Positions 1-6,522 of a stretch of DNA of 13,518 nucleotides are shown in pieces. The notes below the pieces were generated by a model. The model was given only the letters and a program-made list of their open reading frames with translations, searched no databases and was not told the DNA's origin. Source of the DNA: Pedosphaera sp. (GTDB taxonomy: Bacteria > Verrucomicrobiota > Verrucomicrobiia > Limisphaerales > UBA9464); assembly GCA_009695405.1 (NCBI GenBank), contig SIAZ01000083.1, positions 1-13,518 on the forward strand, given 5' to 3'. Both the position numbers and the translations under genes were made by a program. Every line of letters starts with the position of its first letter. Positions within the stretch are counted from its first letter, which is position 1.

Positions 1-146
1 CGAACCATACCGTTGCCGAACTCCTGCCTTGGAACTGGAAACCGGCGAAAGCCTAATCCGGTCGGTCGACCTTTCTTCCCCGCCTTCGATCGCGGAATAT
101 CCTACTTTCGGCAACTAGGGAACCATGAGGTTGGGCGTACGCTTAC
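1..146 (+). mobile_element. Right end of an IS66-family insertion sequence (partial)
   Basis: The first 56 bases encode the C-terminus of an IS66-type transposase. About 90 bases after its stop, the sequence runs into CGCTTAC (140-146), whose reverse complement GTAAGCG is how IS66-family terminal inverted repeats usually begin. The base after 146 starts flagellin coding sequence in a clean frame, so 146 is the natural outer boundary of the element. IS66 elements normally create 8-bp target duplications, which would make 147-154 (GCAAGTTC) the right copy. The left end lies outside the window, so neither the paired repeat nor the duplication can be confirmed. Family assignment is from the protein tail and terminus pattern, from memory. 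Confidence 0.68.
3..56 (+). CDS. IS66-family transposase, C-terminal end only
   Basis: Frame 3 reads 17 residues, NHTVAELLPWNWKPAKA, then TAA at 54-56. The ELLPWNWKP block is characteristic of the short C-terminal domain of IS66 transposases (TnpC), which sits after the DDE catalytic core. The core and the accessory genes tnpA/tnpB would lie upstream, beyond the window edge. Nothing can be said about whether the transposase is intact. The identification rests on this one short motif plus the matching terminal repeat 90 bases downstream, so it is good but not decisive. Confidence 0.65.
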   Translation, partial: NHTVAELLPWNWKPAKA

Positions 147-287
147 GCAAGTTCGATGATCAAGGACGTGAATGTGGCGACGGAGAGTGTCACTTTCGCC
201 AAGCACAATATTTTAGTGCAATCGGCTACTGCGATGTTGGCACAAGCTAATCAGCTATCGCAGGGCGTATTGAAGCTCTTGAACTGA
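147..287 (+). pseudogene. Flagellin C-terminal remnant cut by the IS66 element
   Basis: From 147 one frame reads 46 residues to TGA at 285-287, beginning ASSMIKDVNVATE and ending MLAQANQLSQGVLKLLN. This is the conserved C-terminal D0 helix of bacterial flagellin, which usually looks like 'SRIRDxDxAxExxxLxxxxILxQxxxxMLAQANxxPQxVLxLL'. There is no start codon for a full protein and everything upstream is IS66 sequence, so the gene has lost its N-terminal and central domains on this side of the insertion. The frame is open right up to the IS boundary, which suggests a recent insertion with little decay. The remaining flagellin should lie on the far side of the IS. Flagellin D0/D1 helices pack the filament core, so a truncated product would not polymerise. 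The residue match is visible directly; the disruption is inferred. Confidence 0.8.
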
Positions 288-353
288 TCTGCATTCCTTG
301 GTTTGGCTTATTTTTGCGATTTATCGGATGCTAGATTTTGCCTTCACCGAGCG

Positions 354-414
354 GTTCGATCCCTTAGCACCCTCCCAACGAGGCATCAGCTAAGGTTTTT
401 TTGCGGGATCGAAC
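354..414 (+). terminator. Nested hairpin terminator after flagellin
   Basis: CCTTAGC (362-368) pairs with GCTAAGG (389-395), and a run of seven T follows at 396-402: a classic rho-independent layout. Around it a second perfect 10-bp inverted repeat, GTTCGATCCC (354-363) with GGGATCGAAC (405-414), encloses the stem and T run. The two stems share bases 362-363. It lies 75 bp past the flagellin stop and fits as that gene's terminator. Confidence 0.65.
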
Positions 415-442
415 TGATTTGATTGGACGCCATTCTAGGCAG

Positions 443-476
443 AAAAATGAGTCACAAAGGTAACGACTCGTTTTTT
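443..476. terminator. Bidirectional hairpin terminator
   Basis: GAGTC (449-453) pairs with GACTC (465-469) across an 11-base loop. The A-rich 5' flank (443-447) and the T-rich 3' flank (471-476) extend the stem through a T-G wobble. An A-tract before and a T-tract after the stem would allow termination in either direction. The T tract continues into a tandem TTTTTTGGAT repeat (471-490). Thermodynamics were not computed. Confidence 0.5.
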
Positions 477-616
477 GGATTTTTTTGGATTTCGATTGGC
501 TGAATTTGGTGGGTTGCGTTTACGCTGGCGATGTCCGCAGCATAGCAGTTTGATCTAGTCGGTCTTAGTACCGTTCTAACCTAGGTCTTGAATGTGAGCG
601 GATTGAATATGTTTCC

Positions 617-1882
617 ATGAACACAGTGACGCAGCTCAAAACTATTAAGAAGAACACTCAATCCAAGGTTGAGGCGGAGCTTTCCCGCACCGGCGGACTG
701 CTTCGTTTGGCCCCTGCTTGGGTTCCTCGTTCATTCCTTCAACCAGGATTGCGGATTAAACTGCATCCTGACGACACCTATGCCTATGGATTGAATCGTG
801 GGGGCATCGATGAACGCTGGTTTGCCTCGACGACAGTAACGGCCAATGAAGGTCGTGCTGCAGACGAAGGACTCAGTTACTGCGTGGTTGGCAAGGAACG
901 TTTTACCCTAGCGCAAGCCGTGGAGGACTGCGGTGCCACGGTGGTGGGCAAATCCATTTGGAAAAAGTATAGCAAATGGCCGGTCTACTCGAAGTTCTTC
1001 GATAATATGGGCCCGATTCCTCATCATATGCATCAATCGAAAAAACAGGCGGCCTTGGTTGGTCAGGAAGGGAAGCCAGAGAGTTATTATTTCCCGCCGC
1101 AACATAACAATGTCGGGAACAATTTCCCCTACACATTCATGGGATTCGAACCCGGTACCACCAAGGCGCAGGTTCGGAAGTGCTTAGAAGATTGGAACAA
1201 GGGTGACAACGGTATTCTCGATCTATCCAAGGCCTATCGGCTCAAGGTTGGATCGGGTTGGTTGATCGATCCATGTATCTTGCATGCTCCAGGGAGTCTT
1301 TGTACCTACGAACCCCAGTGGGGCAGCGATGTGTTTGGGATGTACCAGAATCTGGTTGAAGGGCGTGAAGTGCCTTGGAGGCTCTTGGTGAAAGATATGC
1401 CCAAGAATAAACACAAGGACCTTAATTTCATTGTGGATCAGTTAGATTGGAAAAAAAATGTCGACCCCAATTTTAAGGATAACCATTATATGGAACCGGT
1501 GCCCGTTGAGAATACCCGCAAGGAAGGCTTTGTGGATCGTTGGATTGTTTACGGCAAGGTGGATGGAGAACAGTTGTTTACAGCCAAGGAACTAACCGTG
1601 GAGCCCGGTACAAAAGCCGTGGTAAAAGATACCGGAGCCTACGGTCTGATTTGCGTCCAAGGATCGGGTCGGATCAATGGGCAACCGTTGGTAAGCCCTA
1701 AGCTTATTCGTTTCCATGAATTAACTGAGGATGAGTATTTTTGTACCGAAGACGGCGCTCGTGCCGGAGTGACATTTGAGAACACCAGTGAAACCGAACC
1801 CTTGGTATGCCTGCGGTATTTTGGACCAGAAGTGAATCCGAATGCTCCAGCAATGGGTGCCTATCGGAAGAACATCTTCTGA
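617..1882 (+). CDS. Cupin-fold protein resembling type I mannose-6-phosphate isomerase
   Basis: This 421-residue protein has the layout of a metal-dependent cupin sugar isomerase. The motif PIPHHMHQ at residues 133-140 supplies candidate metal-binding His residues, GKPESYYF at 152-159 matches the 'HKPE' strand that gives the metal-binding Glu in type I phosphomannose isomerases, and ILHAPGS at 221-227 supplies a further His. A second, metal-free cupin-like barrel probably follows (about 305-400). No signal peptide or membrane segment is present, so it should be cytoplasmic. The ATG at 617 is the only sensible start; an ATG at 609 stops after three codons. There is no Shine-Dalgarno sequence. 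The gene stands alone, with terminators upstream and a convergent operon downstream, so context gives no pathway. Fold and metal site are well supported. Actual mannose-6-phosphate activity is a guess, since many such proteins in this phylum are unassigned. Confidence 0.72.
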   Translation: MNTVTQLKTIKKNTQSKVEAELSRTGGLLRLAPAWVPRSFLQPGLRIKLHPDDTYAYGLNRGGIDERWFASTTVTANEGRAADEGLSYCVVGKERFTLAQAVEDCGATVVGKSIWKKYSKWPVYSKFFDNMGPIPHHMHQSKKQAALVGQEGKPESYYFPPQHNNVGNNFPYTFMGFEPGTTKAQVRKCLEDWNKGDNGILDLSKAYRLKVGSGWLIDPCILHAPGSLCTYEPQWGSDVFGMYQNLVEGREVPWRLLVKDMPKNKHKDLNFIVDQLDWKKNVDPNFKDNHYMEPVPVENTRKEGFVDRWIVYGKVDGEQLFTAKELTVEPGTKAVVKDTGAYGLICVQGSGRINGQPLVSPKLIRFHELTEDEYFCTEDGARAGVTFENTSETEPLVCLRYFGPEVNPNAPAMGAYRKNIF

Positions 1883-2017
1883 TCCAAGTTTGATCAAACA
1901 ATGAAGCCGGATACTGGGAAACAGAATCCGGCCCTACCCCTTAGATTGGCCGAAAGTCGAACGGTTTCTCTTCAGTGCACCCGTGGTGATTTCCCAGAGG
2001 CGCAAGATCCTGGAAGA
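1883..2017. terminator. Convergent intergenic region with a hairpin
   Basis: GCCGGAT (1906-1912) and ATCCGGC (1926-1932) form a perfect 7-bp stem with a 13-base loop, between the 3' ends of the cupin gene and mlaD. No T run follows on either strand, so it could be a weak shared terminator or mRNA 3'-end protector rather than a canonical intrinsic terminator. Confidence 0.35.
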
Positions 2018-3172
2018 TTAAGGAGATGAACCTTTCACCTTAGACCTGACTATGTTGGTTTTGAAAGCACTCCGGAAAAGCCAATGCCGCTTGAGGCCGC
2101 TCATAAAGTCGGCGGTATGGTTTAAGACGCCTTCGGTGGCCGGTAAGGTATTAGAGCGGACCGTTCCGAGAGTGCGATCGACTTCAGTAAGGGCAGCAGG
2201 GAGGGTATTATTGAGATTTGAGACAAGAGGACCGACCCCGCTAATCTGGGTATTTAGATTGGTGAGAAGTTGGGGCAATGTTCCGTTTAGTTGGGTGATC
2301 AGTGTGGGTAGAGTGGTGTCCAGATGAGCGACCATAGGAGGGACCGTTTTATCGAGATGCGAGACCAAGGATCCGACCCCTGAGAGTTGGTAATTGAGGT
2401 TAGTGAGAGTGGCTGTGAGAGAGGAATTAAGTTGGGTTGGTATAAGGAGGTCGCCGAGGCCGCCTGGGCGATCAAGTCGCGCGGCGAGATTTGTGGGAAT
2501 GAGCAAATTACCTATGGCACCCGGATGACTGAAAACTTCACGAATTTTTGGTAATAAAGCGGTCAGTTCCCCAATGATATCACTGGAGGGTGTTGTTGCG
2601 AGAAAGTAGCCATTATCCTTTTTGGTAAAGGCGGAATAACGAATAAAGTCGGTCACATTGGTTTTGTCTTTATTGTAAGAATATTTGTCCCAAAGGAGAG
2701 CGAGTTGACCTTGGGCAAGATTAGTAGTGGTGGGAAATCCTTTGCCACTGGTTCGAACGACTTCGAGAAAACTGCCTCCAGCGAAGTCGATGGGAAGTCC
2801 CCCAAGCTTCACATAACTATCGGTGAAGATATAGCCTTGGTAGGGATGACGGACTAGGAAGCGAACAAAGACATTGTAGTTTTGAGCTCGATTCCACTCG
2901 GTATCATCTGTGGTATTCAGTTCCACAACCTCACCGATAGTGAAGCCCATCATCTTAACTGGGGTACCTACCTTCACCGTTCCTCCATCGCTGAGGTAGG
3001 TGTAGTAAGGGACTTGGGTCACCCACCAACCACGTGCCTCGCCGGTAGATTTAATAAACCATGCGAAACCAGTCAGAGCGAGGAGCACCGTGCCTGAGAG
3101 GAATAGCACGACCAACCATTCGACTCGACGGAGACGCGTGCGAAGTTGAGGAGTCAGATCTTGAAGGGCCAT
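2018..3172 (-). CDS. mlaD: MlaD-like MCE-domain lipid-transport protein
   Basis: The 384-residue product is the substrate-binding, membrane-anchored component of an Mla-type phospholipid transporter. A positively charged N-terminus is followed by one transmembrane helix (about residues 18-40), then an MCE domain (about 50-142) with the typical 'GGTVKVGTPVKMMGFTIGEV' strand at 63-82 and 'YVKLGGLPIDFAGGSFLEV' at 120-138. In known MlaD proteins the MCE domains form a hexameric ring in the periplasm through which lipid passes. The long tail (about 200-365) contains 11-residue repeats predicted to extend as helices, and ends in LKRHWLFRSAFK. The ATG lies 2 nt after the mlaF stop, which implies translational coupling. 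It is the last gene of the five-gene block. Family is confident; the direction of lipid movement is not known. Confidence 0.85.
   Translation of the reverse strand: MALQDLTPQLRTRLRRVEWLVVLFLSGTVLLALTGFAWFIKSTGEARGWWVTQVPYYTYLSDGGTVKVGTPVKMMGFTIGEVVELNTTDDTEWNRAQNYNVFVRFLVRHPYQGYIFTDSYVKLGGLPIDFAGGSFLEVVRTSGKGFPTTTNLAQGQLALLWDKYSYNKDKTNVTDFIRYSAFTKKDNGYFLATTPSSDIIGELTALLPKIREVFSHPGAIGNLLIPTNLAARLDRPGGLGDLLIPTQLNSSLTATLTNLNYQLSGVGSLVSHLDKTVPPMVAHLDTTLPTLITQLNGTLPQLLTNLNTQISGVGPLVSNLNNTLPAALTEVDRTLGTVRSNTLPATEGVLNHTADFMSGLKRHWLFRSAFKTNIVRSKVKGSSP
2153..2404 (-). repeat. Eleven-residue repeats in the MlaD tail
   Basis: Residues about 257-340 of MlaD repeat an 11-residue pattern, e.g. LVSHLDKTVPP, MVAHLDTTLPT, LITQLNGTLPQ and VSNLNNTLPAA. 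A longer block of the form N-x-Q-x-S-G-V-G-x-L-V-S-x-L occurs twice (about 260-272 and 307-320). Hendecad periodicity with hydrophobic positions is typical of extended helical bundles or tubes. The DNA copies have diverged, so this is a protein-level repeat. Confidence 0.6.
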
Positions 3173-3174
3173 AA

Positions 3175-3954
3175 TCAGTGAATTTCTCCGAGGATTTCCC
3201 GAACACCTTCTTGGCCGCGTGCGGTATGCACAGCGGCTCTATTTCCAAGAACCGTCCAGCGACCGCCGTGGGTCAGGGCAAATTGATGTCCCAAAGGGAG
3301 TAGTGGGGTCAGTTCATCGGTAGTAATTACCAGAGTGAGAGGGCTTCCGCCCAAGGCGGGGTGCCCTTGACTGGCGTCACGGAGGAATTGACGCCACCAG
3401 CGCATCTGAGTTGTGTCGAGTCCCGAGAGAGGGTTATCGAGAAGAATTAGTTCGGGCTGTTGAGCGAGTGCGCGACCGAGAGCGACCCGGCGGGACCACG
3501 AGGATCCGAGATGACTGGGGATTTGTTCGAGGAGTCCGTCGAGTTCGAGATAGTTAATGAGCGGAGCGAGGTCGGAGGCGGCTTCGGAGAGAGTTTCATT
3601 GCGGTGATAGCATCGAGGGAGAGCCAAATTTTCCAGAACACTGAGAGCCGGAAACAGACGCCCATTCCCTTTAAAGAGAAGGCCCGTGCGACGACGTATT
3701 TCGGTGAGAGCCAGGGCATCGTCGGATCGAATAGGGATTGTTTCGCCAAAGAGTTGTACTGAACCAGAGGCTTGCGGGCGAATACCGGCAATGGTTTCCA
3801 GCAGAGCGGATTTGCCAGAGCCCTGAAGGCCGGCCACCACCCAAAACGAGCCGGCCTCGACCTGCCAAGAGACATCATTGAGCAGAGAGCTTTTAGGATT
3901 GTGCGGATGCAAGATCCGAACTCCATCCAGAGTAATAATAGGGAGAGCGCTCAC
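3175..3954 (-). CDS. mlaF: MlaF-like ABC transporter ATPase with degenerate motifs
   Basis: This is the cytoplasmic nucleotide-binding subunit expected to pair with MlaE. I chose GTG at 3954, whose last bases overlap the mlaE stop as GTGA. A TTG at 4011 would add 19 residues (MRYRLPPPRCSVHRSLPFF) inside mlaE and looks unlike the family. The 259-residue product has an intact Walker A, GLQGSGKS (42-49), and D-loop SGLD (177-180). Other motifs depart from consensus: the Q-loop Gln is Lys95 (LLFKGNG), the LSGGQ signature reads LGSSW (149-153), the Walker B catalytic Glu is Asn174 (LILLDNP), and the H-switch His is Thr212 (VITTDE). It may bind ATP but hydrolyse it slowly, or use a variant mechanism. 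I believe related verrucomicrobial proteins also carry DNP and TTD, so this may be a clade trait rather than decay. Confidence 0.83.
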   Translation of the reverse strand: MSALPIITLDGVRILHPHNPKSSLLNDVSWQVEAGSFWVVAGLQGSGKSALLETIAGIRPQASGSVQLFGETIPIRSDDALALTEIRRRTGLLFKGNGRLFPALSVLENLALPRCYHRNETLSEAASDLAPLINYLELDGLLEQIPSHLGSSWSRRVALGRALAQQPELILLDNPLSGLDTTQMRWWRQFLRDASQGHPALGGSPLTLVITTDELTPLLPLGHQFALTHGGRWTVLGNRAAVHTARGQEGVREILGEIH

Positions 3955-4790
3955 AAAAAAAGGTAGAGAGCGATGAACAGAGCATCGAGGAGGAGGCAGG
4001 CGATAACGCAATGCCCAACGGTACGGGTGGTGGCTTGGCTGACTTCATCAAGGGCGAGAGGGCGCGCAAGTCCATGATAGCAGATAATGAGACCGATAGC
4101 GGCTCCGAAGCTCGTTGTTTTGGCCAAGAGCATAGGAAAGTCGAGCCAGTTCAGGGCGAGCGCAATGGAGCCGAAAAATTCAGCTGGAGATGTTTTGAGG
4201 CCCCGAGTGAAGGCAAAGGCATAACCGCTCGTGAGAGTGAGCAGGATGAGATAAAGCGACAGGCAGAGGACCGAAGTTGTAAAACCGACAACCCGTGGAA
4301 GGACGAGATAATGAATTGGATCGACACCGAGAGCTTCGAGAGCTTCGACCTCACCGAGAGCCCGAGCGGTACCTAGTTCGATGACTGTGGCAGTGCCAAC
4401 CCGAGCAAGAACGACGAGACCGGCTGTCAAAGGAGCGAGTTCACGGATGAAGACCGTGACAATGAGTGTGCCACTGAAACCTGAAGCTCCGACCTGTTGC
4501 ATCAGAGCGAGAGTTTGGCCGACGAAAACCACACCGAGAGCGATGCCGAGGAAGCCGACAATCGGAAGAAGTTGGACTCCGGAACGATGGATTTCGTGCA
4601 GAGTGCGAGGCCGAATCACCCGTGAATTTTGTCCGAAACGAGTCCAACCTGTGGCCAGAGTAATGAGAGTAAAGGCCGCGAGATGAGTAACCGTCTCGAT
4701 TGTTTCGATGAGAGATGGAGCGAAGCGAAGACCGAGCTTGCGGACTTCAGCTCGGTTAAACGTGGAGGGAAGAGGGGCCACGGTGTGCAA
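3951..4790 (-). CDS. mlaE: MlaE-like ABC transporter permease
   Basis: The 279-residue protein is an integral inner-membrane permease of the MlaE/TGD1 family, which hands lipid between the ATPase and the MCE protein. An N-terminal amphipathic segment (about 20-50) is followed by several hydrophobic helices (about 73-97, 110-130, 160-195, 205-240, 255-279). Family hallmarks are IRELAPLTAGLVVLARVG (115-132) and GEVEALEALGVDP (146-158), the latter matching the cytoplasmic coupling-helix motif 'EIDALEVMGIDP'. The start is uncertain: TTG at 4790 lies 11 nt after the epsI stop, while a GTG at 4781 would remove three residues. Neither has a clear ribosome-binding site. The 3' end overlaps mlaF by 4 nt. 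Confidence 0.87.
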   Translation of the reverse strand: MHTVAPLPSTFNRAEVRKLGLRFAPSLIETIETVTHLAAFTLITLATGWTRFGQNSRVIRPRTLHEIHRSGVQLLPIVGFLGIALGVVFVGQTLALMQQVGASGFSGTLIVTVFIRELAPLTAGLVVLARVGTATVIELGTARALGEVEALEALGVDPIHYLVLPRVVGFTTSVLCLSLYLILLTLTSGYAFAFTRGLKTSPAEFFGSIALALNWLDFPMLLAKTTSFGAAIGLIICYHGLARPLALDEVSQATTRTVGHCVIACLLLDALFIALYLFL

Positions 4791-4801
4791 TAGTTAGAAG
4801 G

Positions 4802-5551
4802 TTATTGAACGGCGGCGGCGGTGGTGGGATCACGTTCAATTTGAGGCGCAGCAACACCCACGAGCCGAGCGAGTCGCTGAAAGGTAGCCTCTTCGGCTCC
4901 AGGTTCGCAGATCGAAAAAAAAGAAATATAAGCCCAACGAGGGTTGCGCCCCTTAAATATGACATCACGGATTCCCCACCATTGGCGGTCTGAATGACTC
5001 GAAGTCCGCATGCCATCGGCTGCAAACCAAAAGAGGTAAATCCCAGTGACCCGTCTTTTTTGACCGTCGTTAGCCTCGAATTCTTGGGTCATATCGAACC
5101 GTTGAACATCGAGACGAAATGAGGGATCGGAGGGCACCGAAATCGGCTGGACTGTTTGTTTAAAAATCTGCCAACCGGCACCGGTCATGCAGTATTCTGG
5201 GCGATGGATACTGGTGCGATCGGATCCCATTAGAACCACCGTGGCGGTTGCAGACGGGAGGCCATCATTACTGGCGTAGACTCGTTTTCCGAAAGTTGTG
5301 TCGGGAGGAAGGAAAGTGAGTTCGAGTTCGCCGATTGTCTCTACACGGGAACGGAAGCCAGGAATATCTGAGGGGAGCAGAACGGAATTAGTAGTAGCCA
5401 ATCGACCTGCATCGCTCACAACAGGGACTGGGCCCACACGGACGCCAGGGTTTCCCATTTTGACCCGGCCTTTGAGCCATTGAAGAGATCCGGCGGTACT
5501 GCTAATCAGAGCTAAGGTGGCAAGGGTGAGAGCGAGGACACTCGAGTTCAT
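4802..5551 (-). CDS. epsI: EpsI-like exosortase-associated protein
   Basis: The 249-residue product matches the EpsI family, small proteins found beside or fused to exosortases and required for the sorting or exopolysaccharide system they serve. An N-terminal hydrophobic segment (residues 4-22) acts as anchor or signal. The hallmark is SIHRPEYCMTGAGW (114-127), corresponding to the family's 'S.H.P..C.PG.GW' block with its invariant Cys (Cys121). FLPPDTTFGKRVY (80-92) is also typical. The biochemical role of EpsI is not settled; the conserved Cys and extracytoplasmic location suggest a periplasmic activity supporting the exosortase. The ATG overlaps the exosortase stop as ATGA, so the two are translationally coupled. 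Confidence 0.85.
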   Translation of the reverse strand: MNSSVLALTLATLALISSTAGSLQWLKGRVKMGNPGVRVGPVPVVSDAGRLATTNSVLLPSDIPGFRSRVETIGELELTFLPPDTTFGKRVYASNDGLPSATATVVLMGSDRTSIHRPEYCMTGAGWQIFKQTVQPISVPSDPSFRLDVQRFDMTQEFEANDGQKRRVTGIYLFWFAADGMRTSSHSDRQWWGIRDVIFKGRNPRWAYISFFSICEPGAEEATFQRLARLVGVAAPQIERDPTTAAAVQ

Positions 5552-6522
5552 GGAATTAGATCAGGAGTTATTTCGTTGGGAGTGGTACCCGCAGTGGTCA
5601 ACGTTTTTAGCGGTTCAGGTTCACGGATCAGACGAGCCGTTAAGAAGACGCAGAAGAGAGCGATGAGGAAGGTAACGAATCCAAATTTGTTTTCCACAGC
5701 TTGACCGGCGGCCTGACCGGCGGCTTCGGCCACGGCGAAGACAATAATTAAGCGGATCACATTGGCTAGAACAGCGAAGATAGGACTCAGGAAAATCAGG
5801 AGCATCCGACGGCCCCATCCCTTAAATTGCAGGAAAGAAAAAGTGACAGTGAGCAGAAGAACAACGGTAGCACTGCGGATTCCGCTGCAAGCTGGAGCCA
5901 CATCGAAGCTGAAAGCAGGCGCGCTAGCAGTAGCTCGATGGATGACTTGGGTACCCGATTGAATGAGGTTGATATTAAGAATCCACTCACAAAAACCGGT
6001 GGACAGAGAGGTGCTAAGCAATCGAAGGCCGAGAGTGAGGCTATCCAAGAAAATGGAGATAGGAATACAGAAAAAGAGAAGGAAGTAGGGGAAAGCGAAG
6101 GCTTTCATCCAGTGGCGACCCCAGAGCATTCCGGTGATACCGAAAAGTCCGATAATGCAGCCAGTAACTCCGAGTCGAGTTTGTTGAATGGTGTAACCAG
6201 CGAGATGAAGTAAAAGGCCAGCGACGACAATTAAAAGAGCTGGAGCCCAGGGTGACTTCGGGATTTGGGTTAATTCCTCGCGTCGAATGATAAGAATCAC
6301 GCCCACTAACCAAGGAACCATAACCCCTAATTCATCATCGCGCCCCAGTTTAGCTCCGCCGTCGTAGACGGCCTGAAGCCAACCAAAAATAGATTCAGTC
6401 GGAATGTAGCCCAGCGTTGAATTGCCGATGAAGTGAAAAAGAGCCAGCCATGCGATCAGCAAGATAATAAACGGCATCCGGTGAGGGAAGCTGTTCCAGA
6501 GAGAGCGGAGTTCTTGAACCAT
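5548..6522 (-). CDS. xrt: Exosortase (exosortase/archaeosortase family)
   Basis: The 324-residue, highly hydrophobic protein (about 8 transmembrane segments) is an exosortase, a membrane cysteine protease/transpeptidase that recognises a C-terminal signal (PEP-CTERM or similar) on exported proteins. The active-site Cys212 lies in DVAPACSGIRSA (207-218), and the conserved Arg257 in VLANVIRLI (251-259). The third family residue, a His normally found shortly after an AG-rich helix, is not there: the aligned segment AGQAVENKFGF (272-282) has Glu277. A 12-bp tandem duplication (TGACCGGCGGC copies at 5702-5712 and 5714-5724) encodes the neighbouring AGQA-AGQA. The gene heads the five-gene operon. 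No PEP-CTERM-type target is visible in this window. The ATG at 6522 has no Shine-Dalgarno sequence. Confidence 0.86.
   Translation of the reverse strand: MVQELRSLWNSFPHRMPFIILLIAWLALFHFIGNSTLGYIPTESIFGWLQAVYDGGAKLGRDDELGVMVPWLVGVILIIRREELTQIPKSPWAPALLIVVAGLLLHLAGYTIQQTRLGVTGCIIGLFGITGMLWGRHWMKAFAFPYFLLFFCIPISIFLDSLTLGLRLLSTSLSTGFCEWILNINLIQSGTQVIHRATASAPAFSFDVAPACSGIRSATVVLLLTVTFSFLQFKGWGRRMLLIFLSPIFAVLANVIRLIIVFAVAEAAGQAAGQAVENKFGFVTFLIALFCVFLTARLIREPEPLKTLTTAGTTPNEITPDLIP

Larger units (their letters stand above)
288..616. other. Non-coding region between the flagellin remnant and the cupin gene
   Basis: This 329-bp stretch has no convincing reading frame. It contains two hairpin/T-run structures (354-414 and 443-476) and a tandem 10-bp repeat TTTTTTGGAT at 471-480 and 481-490. 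The last ~120 bases before the cupin start codon must hold its promoter if the gene has its own, but I could not pick out a convincing -35/-10 pair. Confidence 0.6.

Noticed and set aside
351..363. tRNA T-loop-like GCGGTTCGATCCC
   Set aside because: The stem around TTCGATC does not pair beyond two bases and no acceptor, D or anticodon arm fits; the bases are explained by the outer terminator repeat.
1888..1899. Perfect 12-bp palindrome GTTTGATCAAAC
   Set aside because: Single copy just after a stop codon, with no flanking regulatory context; likely chance, or at most part of the convergent 3' region.
3955..4011. TTG start at 4011 for mlaF
   Set aside because: The extra 19 residues would lie wholly within mlaE and resemble no family sequence; GTG 3954 overlaps the mlaE stop as expected for coupling.
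4011..4376. 121-codon plus-strand reading frame opposite mlaE
   Set aside because: Antisense shadow of mlaE with low-complexity Glu/Ser/Arg composition and no recognisable domain.
5827..6213. 128-codon plus-strand reading frame inside the exosortase gene
   Set aside because: It is antisense to a well-supported gene; its Ser/Glu-rich composition merely mirrors the Leu/Phe/Ser codons of the exosortase.
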